DNA from: Loktanella sp. S4079
GTDB taxonomy: Bacteria; Pseudomonadota; Alphaproteobacteria; Rhodobacterales; Rhodobacteraceae
Direction of reading: 5' to 3'
Assembly: GCF_000967725.1 (NCBI RefSeq)
Contig: NZ_JXYE01000001.1
Location: 62,001-126,000, forward strand
DNA length: 64,000 bases
Every line of letters starts with the position of its first letter. Within the stretch, counting starts at the first letter, position 1. Shown piece after piece: positions 16,942 through 25,034 of this stretch. The notes under the pieces were generated by a model. That model did not search any database, was not told the origin of the DNA, and worked only from the letters and a program-made list of their open reading frames with translations. Both the position numbers and the translations under genes were made by a program.

Positions 16942-17501
16942 TGTCACATGCTCTCGCACTCGAATCGTTTGACCACAGCCAATCAGAAAAATTAGGGCCC
17001 AGCGCAGAGTTCCAAGCGGGATACGCTGAGGGTATGGAGGCTGCCCAAGAAACAGCGGCAATGAAGCAGCAAGAGCTTGAACAGTCAGCGTTACAGCAGC
17101 TTGCGGATGTTGAATTTACATTCGCCGAAGCGCGCAACGAGGTGCTGAGCGCACTAACTCCGCTGCTCAACGCAATTATGGATCAAATATTACCTGAACT
17201 CTTGGCTGATAACTTTGGCCCGCGCGTTGTCGAGCTTTTGACAAACATCGTGAATGACCAAATCGAACCGCTGCCGCTCATCGCGGTACACCCAAGTCAA
17301 AGCCAAAAAATCGCGCAACTCGTCGCCAGCCATAGTGCGCGTGCCTCCATCACGGAGGACGCTGATCTTAACCCCCACCAGATCTGGATATCGACCACAA
17401 AACAAGAGCTTGCATTTGATTCGGACGTATTGCTCGCCCAGATCCGCGACACCATGCATGCAATCACCATTTCCAATGACAGGATGAACCAAAATGGATG
17501 A
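16941..17501 (+). CDS. fliH: FliH-like export ATPase regulator
   Basis: 186 aa, cytoplasmic, Glu/Gln/Ala-rich N-terminal coil (FQAGYAEGMEAAQETAAMKQ, about residues 24-43) and a C-terminal globular part (about 90-185) with EPLPLIAVHPSQSQKIAQLV, the FliH/HrpE-like helical then beta pattern. FliH dimerises, binds FliI and links it to FliN at the C ring; the next gene here is fliN, overlapping by 8 bp. FliH is weakly conserved, so position between fliF and fliN is the main support. There is no fliG between fliF and this gene. Confidence 0.75.
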   Translation: MSHALALESFDHSQSEKLGPSAEFQAGYAEGMEAAQETAAMKQQELEQSALQQLADVEFTFAEARNEVLSALTPLLNAIMDQILPELLADNFGPRVVELLTNIVNDQIEPLPLIAVHPSQSQKIAQLVASHSARASITEDADLNPHQIWISTTKQELAFDSDVLLAQIRDTMHAITISNDRMNQNG

Positions 17502-17781
17502 AACCGAACAAGTTATGCAGGCAGCAGAGAATCCTCTACGCCATATACCACTCGAGATCATGGTCACTGTTGGAAAGGCACGACCACTCGTTCGCGATCT
17601 TTTAACTTTGGGAGAGCACGCTGTGATCCCATTGGACAAACGTATCGATGACCCCGTTGAGTTGTTTATTGGTGATCGCCTGATCGCACGCGGCGAACTT
17701 CAAGAACTTGAGGGCGGCGAGCCGGGACAACTCGCCGTCAGACTTACCGAGGTCGTCTCAACACCAACTGATCCCAACTAA
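17494..17781 (+). CDS. fliN: FliN, C-ring switch protein
   Basis: 95 aa, essentially one SpoA (surface presentation of antigens) domain: IPLEIMVTVGKARPLVRDLL and DDPVELFIGDRLIARGELQE are the FliN/FliM C-domain motifs. Part of the C ring that sets rotation and docks FliH. It overlaps fliH by 8 bp and is followed by fliP after 1 nt. No FliM-like gene is in the window. Confidence 0.93.
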   Translation: MDETEQVMQAAENPLRHIPLEIMVTVGKARPLVRDLLTLGEHAVIPLDKRIDDPVELFIGDRLIARGELQELEGGEPGQLAVRLTEVVSTPTDPN

Positions 17782-17782
17782 C

Positions 17783-18508
17783 ATGATGCGTCTTATCATG
17801 GTTATTGCTGCTGTCACTGCATTGGCGGCACCGGCGGCGGCACAGGACGTTGCCATTTCTTTTGGGAATGGGGAATCGCTCGCAACGCGTTCAGTCCAAC
17901 TAATGGTACTGGTCACCGTCCTCAGCCTTGTGCCCGGCATCGCGATTATGGTGACATGTTTTCCATTTATGGTCACAGTTTTTGCAATTTTGCGACAAGC
18001 TATCGGCCTCCAACAGTCCCCGCCAAACATGCTCTTGGTCAGTCTGGCTTTGTTTCTAACCTATTTCGTTATGGAGCCAGTCTTTACCGAAGCGTGGACC
18101 GCGGGAATTGAACCCTTGATGAATAACCAAATCTCGATTGAGGAAGCATTCAACCTATCAATCGCGCCACTTCGTACATTTATGATTGGTCGCGTAGATC
18201 CCGACACATTTGTCGCATTGGCGGATATTCGTCCTGACGTTGCCAGCTCGACAGCAGTCGATGATGCACCACTCTCAATCTTGGTGCCATCCTTCATGCT
18301 TAGCGAAATAGCGCGGGCATTTGAGGTTGGTTTTCTAATTTTCTTGCCGTTCCTTATCATTGATCTCGTGGTTGCAGCGGTTCTTATGTCGATGGGAATG
18401 ATGATGGTACCGCCTGCAATCGTATCGCTACCGTTTAAATTAGCATTTTTTGTTGTCGCTGACGGCTGGGGGTTGTTGGCCCAAAGTTTGGTACGCAGCT
18501 ACTTCTAG
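17783..18508 (+). CDS. fliP: FliP, export gate subunit
   Basis: 241 aa, near the usual 245. A cleavable signal peptide (residues 1-20, ending APAAAQ) is followed by transmembrane segments and the FliP signatures VTCFPFMVTVFAILRQAIGL with PPNM, and FLIIDLVVAAVLMSMGMMMV with PPAIVSLPFKL. I placed the start at 17783, 1 nt after the fliN stop; ATG at 17786 is an alternative. Last gene of the fliF operon; its stop codon lies inside a hairpin terminator. Confidence 0.96.
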   Translation: MMRLIMVIAAVTALAAPAAAQDVAISFGNGESLATRSVQLMVLVTVLSLVPGIAIMVTCFPFMVTVFAILRQAIGLQQSPPNMLLVSLALFLTYFVMEPVFTEAWTAGIEPLMNNQISIEEAFNLSIAPLRTFMIGRVDPDTFVALADIRPDVASSTAVDDAPLSILVPSFMLSEIARAFEVGFLIFLPFLIIDLVVAAVLMSMGMMMVPPAIVSLPFKLAFFVVADGWGLLAQSLVRSYF

Positions 18509-18520
18509 CTGCGTTTCTTT
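18493..18520 (+). terminator. Rho-independent terminator overlapping the fliP stop
   Basis: Arms ACGCAGCT and AGCTGCGT (8 bp) enclose a 6-nt loop (ACTTCT), followed by TTCTTT. The fliP stop codon TAG falls at the loop/arm boundary, so the hairpin is built from the last codons. It separates fliP from the convergent flgI, only 10 bp apart. Confidence 0.75.
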
Positions 18521-19625
18521 ATCTTACCACAAATTCCGCATGTAGGGCCCCGCTTGCCTTGATGCTCTTTAATATGTCGATCATGTCGCGCGGGGCTACG
18601 CCAAGGGCATTCAGCCCTGCCACGACCTCACTTAACGAAGTCCCTTCATTCACTTCCGCCAAACCGATACCGGGTTCATCGACAATCGCAGCGTTCGTAC
18701 GCGGTACGACGACGGTTTCACCTGGGGCAAATGGGTTTGGCTGCGAAATCAATGGTGCTTCTTGAATACGCAACGTCAGGTTACCTTGACTAACTGCAAC
18801 ACGACTAATTCTGACATCCTCGCCCATGACAATTGTTCCAGAACGTTGGTCAACAACAACGCGCGCACGGCGTTCTGGCTCGACCAAAATGTTCTCAATG
18901 CGACCAAGCGCATGCGCCGGCGATGACATTCGTGTAGCTGCGATATCCAGCTCAACTGTTCCCGCATCCAACATGACAGCTACACCGCGTGAAAAGTCTT
19001 GATTAATCGCGCCCTCGATCCGAGATGCTGTCGTAAAATCGGGCGTACGCAGAGCAAGACGCAAAGTTTGCATTCCAGAGAAATCGAATGCCACCTCGCG
19101 TTCAACGGTTGCTCCCGAAGGGATAATCCCAGACGTAGGCACCCCTTGGACAACGCTCGCTGCGTCACCTGTTGCTGAGGCGCCCCCCGCGATGATCGTG
19201 CCTTGTGCCACTGCGTATATGTCACCGTCAGCTGCATTCAGAGGTGTCATAATTAATGTTCCGCCAAGCAAACTATTCGCATCACCAATCGCCGACACTG
19301 TCACATCAATCGGACTGCCCGCCCGCGCAAATGGCGGCAGGCTTGCGGTGACCAGAACAGCCGCTACATTTTTGGGTCTGAACTGCTCCCCCGTCACATT
19401 GACACCCAAACGTTCTAGGATGTTACTGAGTATCTCTTCGGTGAACGGCGAATTTCGCAACCCATCGCCCGTGCCGTTCAGTCCGACAACCAAGCCATAG
19501 CCCACCAAATCGTTAGATCGCACGCCATCAAACTCAACGAGATCTTTAATTCGGATTGGAGCCGCATTCGCCGCGGAAATGGTCAAATATGTTAGGCACA
19601 ATGCCAGGATTCTAGATATTTTCAT
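18519..19625 (-). CDS. flgI: FlgI, P-ring protein
   Basis: Periplasmic P-ring protein, 368 aa, standard length. Signal peptide residues 1-21 (ending ISAANA), then RIKDLVEFDGVRSNDLVGYG and GLVVGLNGTGDGLRNSPFT, both diagnostic. C-terminal GLNALGVAPRDMIDILKSIK ends the family domain. Its start overlaps the flgL stop (ATGA). Last gene of the - operon flgE-flgK-flgL-flgI. Confidence 0.97.
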   Translation of the reverse strand: MKISRILALCLTYLTISAANAAPIRIKDLVEFDGVRSNDLVGYGLVVGLNGTGDGLRNSPFTEEILSNILERLGVNVTGEQFRPKNVAAVLVTASLPPFARAGSPIDVTVSAIGDANSLLGGTLIMTPLNAADGDIYAVAQGTIIAGGASATGDAASVVQGVPTSGIIPSGATVEREVAFDFSGMQTLRLALRTPDFTTASRIEGAINQDFSRGVAVMLDAGTVELDIAATRMSSPAHALGRIENILVEPERRARVVVDQRSGTIVMGEDVRISRVAVSQGNLTLRIQEAPLISQPNPFAPGETVVVPRTNAAIVDEPGIGLAEVNEGTSLSEVVAGLNALGVAPRDMIDILKSIKASGALHAEFVVR

Positions 19626-20629
19626 GACATATAGCTCAAAAGCGAAAGTTGAGACATCCGAGCCGTCACCGCATAGTGTGTCTCGAGTTGAAGCTGAACC
19701 GCTTGCAAACGCGACGCCGTTTCGTATGGATCAGCGTACTCCAATTCGTTCTTGGCGATACTTAGCGCCGTCGCTTGCGCATTGAGTGAGGTCAGCTCAC
19801 CTGCGACAGTTTCCTCAAGATGACCAACTCGGGATTGCAGAGACACCAAACGATCGGTTGCTCCAACAAGCTCTATTCCTGCGTTCTTTAACAGATCTGC
19901 TTTCGTGGTGGTATCGATCCCGGGCAGTTCGTGCGCGAGTGCAGCAAGTACCGTCGCCTTCAAGGTTTCCTTAATTGCTGGATCATCGGCACGTGCATCA
20001 ATCGTAATACGTGTTGTATCAGAAATGTTTTTTGTTGCATGTGCACCTCTCCCAGCTTGGTATCCCATTGTGGCAAAGCCGCCCGCAGGATCAGCAAACC
20101 AATCGGAAACAATAGTCGAAATTGCAGCGAAACTTGTCGCGCCGCCGATCGCTGCTTGAATATCGGCAAGCATGTCCTCCGCACTCGCCAGCGGGTCAAC
20201 GTCAACTGTCGTACCGCCAAAGAGCGCGCGATCCGCAAATTGCGTGTTGATCGTATCGACCATTGTCACAAATGTCGCGTGCGCAGATCGCGCGGTTTCT
20301 GAAATTTGGTCAGCAGTACTGCTATTTGATACAAGAAGGAGTTGACCGCTCGTCTCTTGAGCAAGTGTTTGCACGTGCCCCAACACAAGCTGCATATTCG
20401 TTAATTGCAGTTCGGTTTCTTGAGCACTGTCAACATAGGCCGCGATTTGAGAGAGCGAATGCGAAAGACCCGAAAATTGCGACGAACGCCCACCTAGATG
20501 TTCAGTCAAATCCGATACTTTTCCTGTGGAAAGACTGTCAGACAGGCGCGCCAAATCTGTCTTGATCGCTGATCCGCTCCGCATTGAATTAAACTGCTGC
20601 GCCATGTCTCCGACTGGAATAACGGGCAT
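19622..20629 (-). CDS. flgL: FlgL, hook-filament junction protein
   Basis: Hook-associated protein 3, flagellin-like, 335 aa, exported by the type III apparatus. The N-terminal helix carries SGSAIKTDLARLSDSLSTGK, and the C-terminal helix NELEYADPYETASRLQAVQ with LSLLSYMS corresponds to the flagellin D0/D1 pairing. The region ALFGGTTVDVDP (around residue 120) resembles the FlgL consensus for the D2 entry. It is 2 nt from flgK and overlaps flgI. Confidence 0.9.
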   Translation of the reverse strand: MPVIPVGDMAQQFNSMRSGSAIKTDLARLSDSLSTGKVSDLTEHLGGRSSQFSGLSHSLSQIAAYVDSAQETELQLTNMQLVLGHVQTLAQETSGQLLLVSNSSTADQISETARSAHATFVTMVDTINTQFADRALFGGTTVDVDPLASAEDMLADIQAAIGGATSFAAISTIVSDWFADPAGGFATMGYQAGRGAHATKNISDTTRITIDARADDPAIKETLKATVLAALAHELPGIDTTTKADLLKNAGIELVGATDRLVSLQSRVGHLEETVAGELTSLNAQATALSIAKNELEYADPYETASRLQAVQLQLETHYAVTARMSQLSLLSYMS

Positions 20630-20631
20630 GG

Positions 20632-22080
20632 TTAAATCTCCATCAATCGTTGCATCATGAAATCCGCTGCTTCCAGCACTTTGGCGTTGGCGGCATAGGC
20701 CTGTTCGACACGCATCAACGTTTGTAGTTCGATATCTGTATCAACCCCGTTTGCGAGTTCCGCTTGCGTCAGCGTATCCCAACGCGCAGCCGAAAAACTG
20801 AGCTGCTCTTCAGCCTGCACACGCATAGACCCCATCAAAGATGTGAATTCCGCAATGCGACCTGCTGCGGTGCGACTAGCGCTACCAACAACATCGGCGC
20901 GCGTTTCACCCAAAGCATCGAGCCAGCGGTTCAATTGTACTGCATCGCCCGATGCGCGGGGTGTCGCAGCATTCATTCCGTCCCGCAGTAGCGATGGGTC
21001 GCCCCCGGAGGCGGTTACGACGCTTGGATTTACTGATACTCTCCCCGCCAGGCCCATAGTATCCGCTGGATCAAATACACTACCCCCATCAGTGAGAAGC
21101 CCAAGAGTACCAGTCGTTAACGTTGGATCCGTTGCGGGATCTTGAAATCTGGAAACAATGTCTACGGCCACATCATCTAAAGATTGCTGCAGGTCGACTA
21201 AGGTTTCATCACGCAGAGCAAACGCAGCACCGAGTGACCCACCACCTAAACGGCGCGCTCCGCCGTCGTTGTCGAGGGCGGAGCCATCAATTGTTACACC
21301 ACCCAGCGCGTCAGATGCATAAGTCATGTCTGCTGTGATTATCGGCGTCGGAGTAAACCCCAATTCGACGGCCTGCGTATCGAGCAGGGTCACACCACTT
21401 GTTGTCATAAGCCCAATCGTGCCATTTTCGCGGTTGATTTGTCGGATTGGCACGATTCCTGAGATACTATCAACCGCAACCTGCCGCGCGTCGACAAGTG
21501 CCGAGACATCCTGACCGGAACTACCGATGCGTAAGATATCAGCATTCAGTTTTTCGATTTGTTGTAGACTTCCGTTCAATCGCTCAACATCTGAAGCGAT
21601 GGCGGCGTCGGCCTCCTGGCGTTGCTTCTGAATACTACGCGAATTGTTGTTAAGCGTATCCGCAAGATCGGAGAGACGATCGACAACTGTTGCAAGGCGC
21701 GTATCGGACGCCGGATCGCTCGCAGCGCTAATCAACGCAGTTTCAAATGCAGCCAGTTTCGCAACAAGATTGTTTGGATCATCGACAGCCCCAACCGCCT
21801 GTTCGAGGCGCGTCAGAGAGTTGACTGCCGTTTGACGGTTGCCCAACTCTGCATCAGCGAGACGACGATCTGCAAGGAGCCCTGGGTCGCTATGGCGCGT
21901 GATCCCTGCGATCTGCACGCCACCACCAACATTGCCTGTTTGGACTGACGACAGCTCAACCGAACGCTTCCCATAGCCTTCGGTCAACGCGTTCGAGAGG
22001 TTCGACGAGACGGCCTCTGCCATGCGCGACGTAACGGTCAAACCGCTGATTGCGTTATTTAATGCACTCGAGATGCTCAT
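20632..22080 (-). CDS. flgK: FlgK, hook-filament junction protein
   Basis: Hook-associated protein 1, 482 aa. N-terminal ALNNAISGLTVTSRMAEAVS and SSNLSNALTEGYGKRSVELS are the rod/hook-type signature in FlgK form. The C-terminal SLMGSMRVQAEEQLSFSAAR and LMRVEQAYAANAKVLEAADF are typical. The central part is Ser/Asp-rich and variable. Downstream of flgE by 19 bp, upstream of flgL by 2 bp; this order is the standard one. Confidence 0.94.
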   Translation of the reverse strand: MSISSALNNAISGLTVTSRMAEAVSSNLSNALTEGYGKRSVELSSVQTGNVGGGVQIAGITRHSDPGLLADRRLADAELGNRQTAVNSLTRLEQAVGAVDDPNNLVAKLAAFETALISAASDPASDTRLATVVDRLSDLADTLNNNSRSIQKQRQEADAAIASDVERLNGSLQQIEKLNADILRIGSSGQDVSALVDARQVAVDSISGIVPIRQINRENGTIGLMTTSGVTLLDTQAVELGFTPTPIITADMTYASDALGGVTIDGSALDNDGGARRLGGGSLGAAFALRDETLVDLQQSLDDVAVDIVSRFQDPATDPTLTTGTLGLLTDGGSVFDPADTMGLAGRVSVNPSVVTASGGDPSLLRDGMNAATPRASGDAVQLNRWLDALGETRADVVGSASRTAAGRIAEFTSLMGSMRVQAEEQLSFSAARWDTLTQAELANGVDTDIELQTLMRVEQAYAANAKVLEAADFMMQRLMEI

Positions 22081-22099
22081 CCGTCGTCAGCCTTTGTTA

Positions 22100-23419
22100 T
22101 TAGCGTTTGATATTCGTGGTTTCTTGCAGCATCTCGTCAACAGTCTGAATGACCTTTGCATTCGACGAATAAGCGCGCTGAGTCTGAATCAATTCAGTCA
22201 GCTCACCCGCAACATCCGTGGCAGATTCTTCGCGAGCGTAGCTGGCGATTTCACCTGTTGGTCCATCACCTGCGTCCCACAAAAAGAATGAGCCGCTGTC
22301 AGGCGTGACGCGATAGGCTTGCTGATCCAATGCCTCTAGCCCATTCACATTTGGCACATCGACAAGCGGGATTTGGTAAAGAACGCGGTTGGTTCCGGTA
22401 TCAAAGCTAGCACGGACATAGCCGTTTTCGTCCACCTCAACCGAGGTCATATTTCCGACGGGCGTTCCGTCTTTGGTGATCGAAACGGGTGCAAAGGAAT
22501 CAGAGAGCTGCGTTAATCCTTCCGCACTTCCGAGTGGGCCTATATTTATCTCGATCGGCCCACTATCAACCGCGACCGTCAGTGCGCCGGTGGCTGGATC
22601 ATAGGCACCCCCAGGACCGATATCTGTTACGCTGGCGAGCGTACCGCCCCCACCCCGTGTATCATCAAATGTAAGCACATAGGTGCCCACAATATCTGGG
22701 TTCCCGTCCGCATCCACATCGGATTCGCTATCGCGGATTTCCATCGTCCATTCGTTCGAAGCACCGCTCGCCGGTACTGTTGGGGTAAAGGCGAAAGTCA
22801 GCGTTGAGGACGCGCCGAGATTGTCGAAATATTCAACTGACAGTGTCTCAATATCACCCGCGGCCCCCTCCCGTGCAGAGGTCGCGGGAAGATTGACGGC
22901 AAGCCCAACTTCGGTCGTTGGCTCACCCACGAATTGGTTCGCATTGATTTGTATCGGTTCAAGTGAATCGGCCGAATCACGCGCGTAAGTCGGGATCGTA
23001 CCATCGGGCCCCGCTGGTATCCCCATGAGCACGAGCCCACCGGTAGTTTTGAGATATCCATCGGCATCTGTGCGGAACGAACCCGTTGTGGCGAGCATGA
23101 GTGGGTTATCGTCACCCGCAGAAACCGTTGCACCAGAGGTCACCGGCAACATACCCCGACCGCGAACGGCAAGGTCGGTTGGGTTTGATGTAGAGACCAG
23201 CGCGCCGCGCTGATCGACAAGACGAGCAGTCGTAACGCGAACGCCACCTGCGGAATAGCTACCTTGTCCGCTTTCGATGACCATCGAATGAAAATCGGTG
23301 ACCGCCCGCTTATACCCGTGCGTTGATGCGTTCGAGATGTTGTCTGAAATCGTCGCCAGCCGCGAAGCATTCGCCGACAAACCGGCAACGCTCGCGTTTA
23401 GTGAGGAGGAAATGGTCAT
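22100..23419 (-). CDS. flgE: FlgE, hook protein
   Basis: Flagellar hook protein, 439 aa. N-terminal NISNASTHGYKRAVTDFHSM near residue 27; the central LAVRGRGMLPVTSG (around 83) is a divergent form of the usual LAIxGxGFF motif; C-terminal LTELIQTQRAYSSNAKVIQT and DEMLQETTNIKR. The middle (about 180-330) has acidic Gly-rich strands expected of hook surface domains. First gene of flgE-flgK-flgL-flgI, preceded by a CtrA-type box. Confidence 0.95.
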   Translation of the reverse strand: MTISSSLNASVAGLSANASRLATISDNISNASTHGYKRAVTDFHSMVIESGQGSYSAGGVRVTTARLVDQRGALVSTSNPTDLAVRGRGMLPVTSGATVSAGDDNPLMLATTGSFRTDADGYLKTTGGLVLMGIPAGPDGTIPTYARDSADSLEPIQINANQFVGEPTTEVGLAVNLPATSAREGAAGDIETLSVEYFDNLGASSTLTFAFTPTVPASGASNEWTMEIRDSESDVDADGNPDIVGTYVLTFDDTRGGGGTLASVTDIGPGGAYDPATGALTVAVDSGPIEINIGPLGSAEGLTQLSDSFAPVSITKDGTPVGNMTSVEVDENGYVRASFDTGTNRVLYQIPLVDVPNVNGLEALDQQAYRVTPDSGSFFLWDAGDGPTGEIASYAREESATDVAGELTELIQTQRAYSSNAKVIQTVDEMLQETTNIKR

Positions 23420-23474
23420 ACTGCGCCTTTCTGCGTCCGAAATCTCTCTTTGTTCTTTGCGTAAAGCCCCAAGC

Positions 23475-23489
23475 TTAACGTCGCCCTAA
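23475..23489 (-). promoter_or_regulatory. CtrA-type box upstream of flgE
   Basis: On the + strand TTAACGTCGCCCTAA, that is TTAA-N7-CTAA, one mismatch from TTAA-N7-TTAA. It lies 56-70 nt before the flgE ATG, in the 95-bp gap between flgE and the motB stop. The box has the same half-site pair and spacing as the one between fliL and fliF. Confidence 0.5.
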
Positions 23490-23514
23490 CGGATAAAATT
23501 CGACCTAGTTCGCC

Positions 23515-24384
23515 CTAGATATCTGATCGCAGTAAAACGACCTCGACTCGGTTATTTCGAACGGCCGTTGGATCCGTTACCGCAGGCGAACGGTCTCCTG
23601 CGCCCGTCAGACGTGTCACGCGACGCGGATCGAGTCCCCCCGCTTCGAGCATCAGCCGCATCTGTGATGCACGATTCGTCGAGAGTTCCCAGATGGGGTT
23701 ATCGACGGCTAGAACCGTTTTTGCGCGCAGGTGCGCCTTGATCACGACGGGATTGGAAACCGCATTGAAAAGGCGCGCGAGCACAGACGCGATTTCTGCC
23801 GTGACGGGATTGGGTGTTGCCGTATCCAGTTCAAAGAGCGCTGCATCAGGCAGATCAAACAGCTCAATGATCAGTCCCTCATCGGTCAGGCGCGTCACGA
23901 TGTGGCGCAGTGCTTGTTCTGATAACATGCTTTCGCCGCCCGCACCCATCAAGACCGCCTCAATATCGCGCAAGGCAGCCACCTGCGCAGCCACTGCAGC
24001 GGCTTCGCCTGGGGTCTCGTCTTCGACGCGAACTGGGTTTTGACCAATCGTCGGCTGACTAATCCCAGTGCCACTTTGGGTATGCGAATCATCGGTAAAT
24101 AAATCTGAGCCGCCAAAGGCCCCAGAGCCACCACCTGAAATGCGGTTAATCGGTATGGTTGGTGAAAAATAGTCAGCGATCCCTTTGCGCTGCTGCTCTG
24201 TCGTCGCATTGAGCAACCACATCAACATAAAGAACGCCATCATCGCGGTCACAAAGTCAGCATATGCGACCTTCCAAGCGCCCCCGTGGTGCCCATCACC
24301 GCCAACAACCTTTTTCCGCTTAATTATGATCGGAGCATTTGATCCCGCAGTCATTTCCACACCTATATGTTCACCCAAGAACAC
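23515..24384 (-). CDS. motB: MotB, stator peptidoglycan-binding subunit
   Basis: Stator subunit that anchors MotA to peptidoglycan. Up to 289 aa; ATG at 24354 (MTAGSNAPII) gives 279 aa and is at least as likely, with AGGTGTGG just upstream. The transmembrane helix GAWKVAYADFVTAMMAFFML contains the proton-binding Asp. The linker (about 75-125) is Gly/Ser-rich, and the OmpA-like C-domain (about 150-285) ends with NRASQMRLMLEAGGLDPRRV and AVRNNRVEVVLL. It is separated from motA by nearly 10 kb. Confidence 0.94.
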   Translation of the reverse strand: MFLGEHIGVEMTAGSNAPIIIKRKKVVGGDGHHGGAWKVAYADFVTAMMAFFMLMWLLNATTEQQRKGIADYFSPTIPINRISGGGSGAFGGSDLFTDDSHTQSGTGISQPTIGQNPVRVEDETPGEAAAVAAQVAALRDIEAVLMGAGGESMLSEQALRHIVTRLTDEGLIIELFDLPDAALFELDTATPNPVTAEIASVLARLFNAVSNPVVIKAHLRAKTVLAVDNPIWELSTNRASQMRLMLEAGGLDPRRVTRLTGAGDRSPAVTDPTAVRNNRVEVVLLRSDI

Positions 24385-24444
24385 AGGTATCGCTGCAACA
24401 ATGAATGCAGTGTTAAGTCGCGAACTTAGCTAAAATGCAAGCGA

Positions 24445-24852
24445 TCAAATATCGCGCAGACCGTGCAGGCCAGCGTATTCTTCGTTCATCAACAGCGGTT
24501 TGGTCAGATGATCACGTAGTTCGGTCATCACTTCTTCCAACGCGTCTGTCGACGCCAACAGCGCCCGCGTTAGCGCGATAAAGGCGACACCAAAATCCGC
24601 GCGTTCATCACATGCGCGCAGATCTTCTTCGATTGCATGTAGGTCACAGCGCGCCTCGTAGAGATCACGACGAATTCTGCGAATCTCAGGGTCATCCGGC
24701 AAAACCCGATGGGCGAGCCGCTCTAGCAGGTTTTTCTGACGCATGATTGGGTCATCTTGCGCATGAATGGCGCTGGTTTCGATCCGTAATTGCAGCGTCA
24801 CAATGCGATCAATTAGGTCAGCGGCTGCCAACGGGACTAGGATTTCGTTCAT
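24445..24852 (-). CDS. DUF6165 family protein
   Basis: 135 aa, soluble, predicted helical. The N-terminus MNEILVPLAAADLIDRIVTL followed by basic/charged helices and DLHAIEEDLRACDERADFGV near residue 85 match the DUF6165 pattern as I know it (function unknown; often near surface polysaccharide or glycosyltransferase genes). The start at 24852 has GGAAGG 6 nt upstream; a longer reading to 24879 lacks one. It is the outermost gene of the flagellar cluster, upstream of motB by about 60 bp in the same direction. Confidence 0.65.
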   Translation of the reverse strand: MNEILVPLAAADLIDRIVTLQLRIETSAIHAQDDPIMRQKNLLERLAHRVLPDDPEIRRIRRDLYEARCDLHAIEEDLRACDERADFGVAFIALTRALLASTDALEEVMTELRDHLTKPLLMNEEYAGLHGLRDI

Positions 24853-25008
24853 GTCAAACCTTCCAATCCGTTTCGACACTATGGCCGCTTACAGGTCCTC
24901 GCCAAGGGCATTAACCCAAAAGTGTTTCTGAAATACTTTCACCCATCACCCAAAGTGGTTGGGTGAACTCTCAGTTACGAACTCAACTTGAATTGGAATC
25001 AAAAGTCA

Positions 25009-25034
25009 AAATAAGCACCGTACGGTGCTTATTT
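25009..25034 (-). terminator. Perfect 26-bp palindrome, terminator of the Gfo/Idh operon
   Basis: Two 13-nt arms (AAATAAGCACCGT and its complement) form a perfect palindrome starting at the last base of the Gfo/Idh stop codon. On the - strand the stem AAGCACC/GGTGCTT with a GTAC loop is followed by ATTTTGACTTTT, a typical terminator layout. Since both sides are A/T-rich it may work in both directions, shielding the flagellar cluster. Confidence 0.7.
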
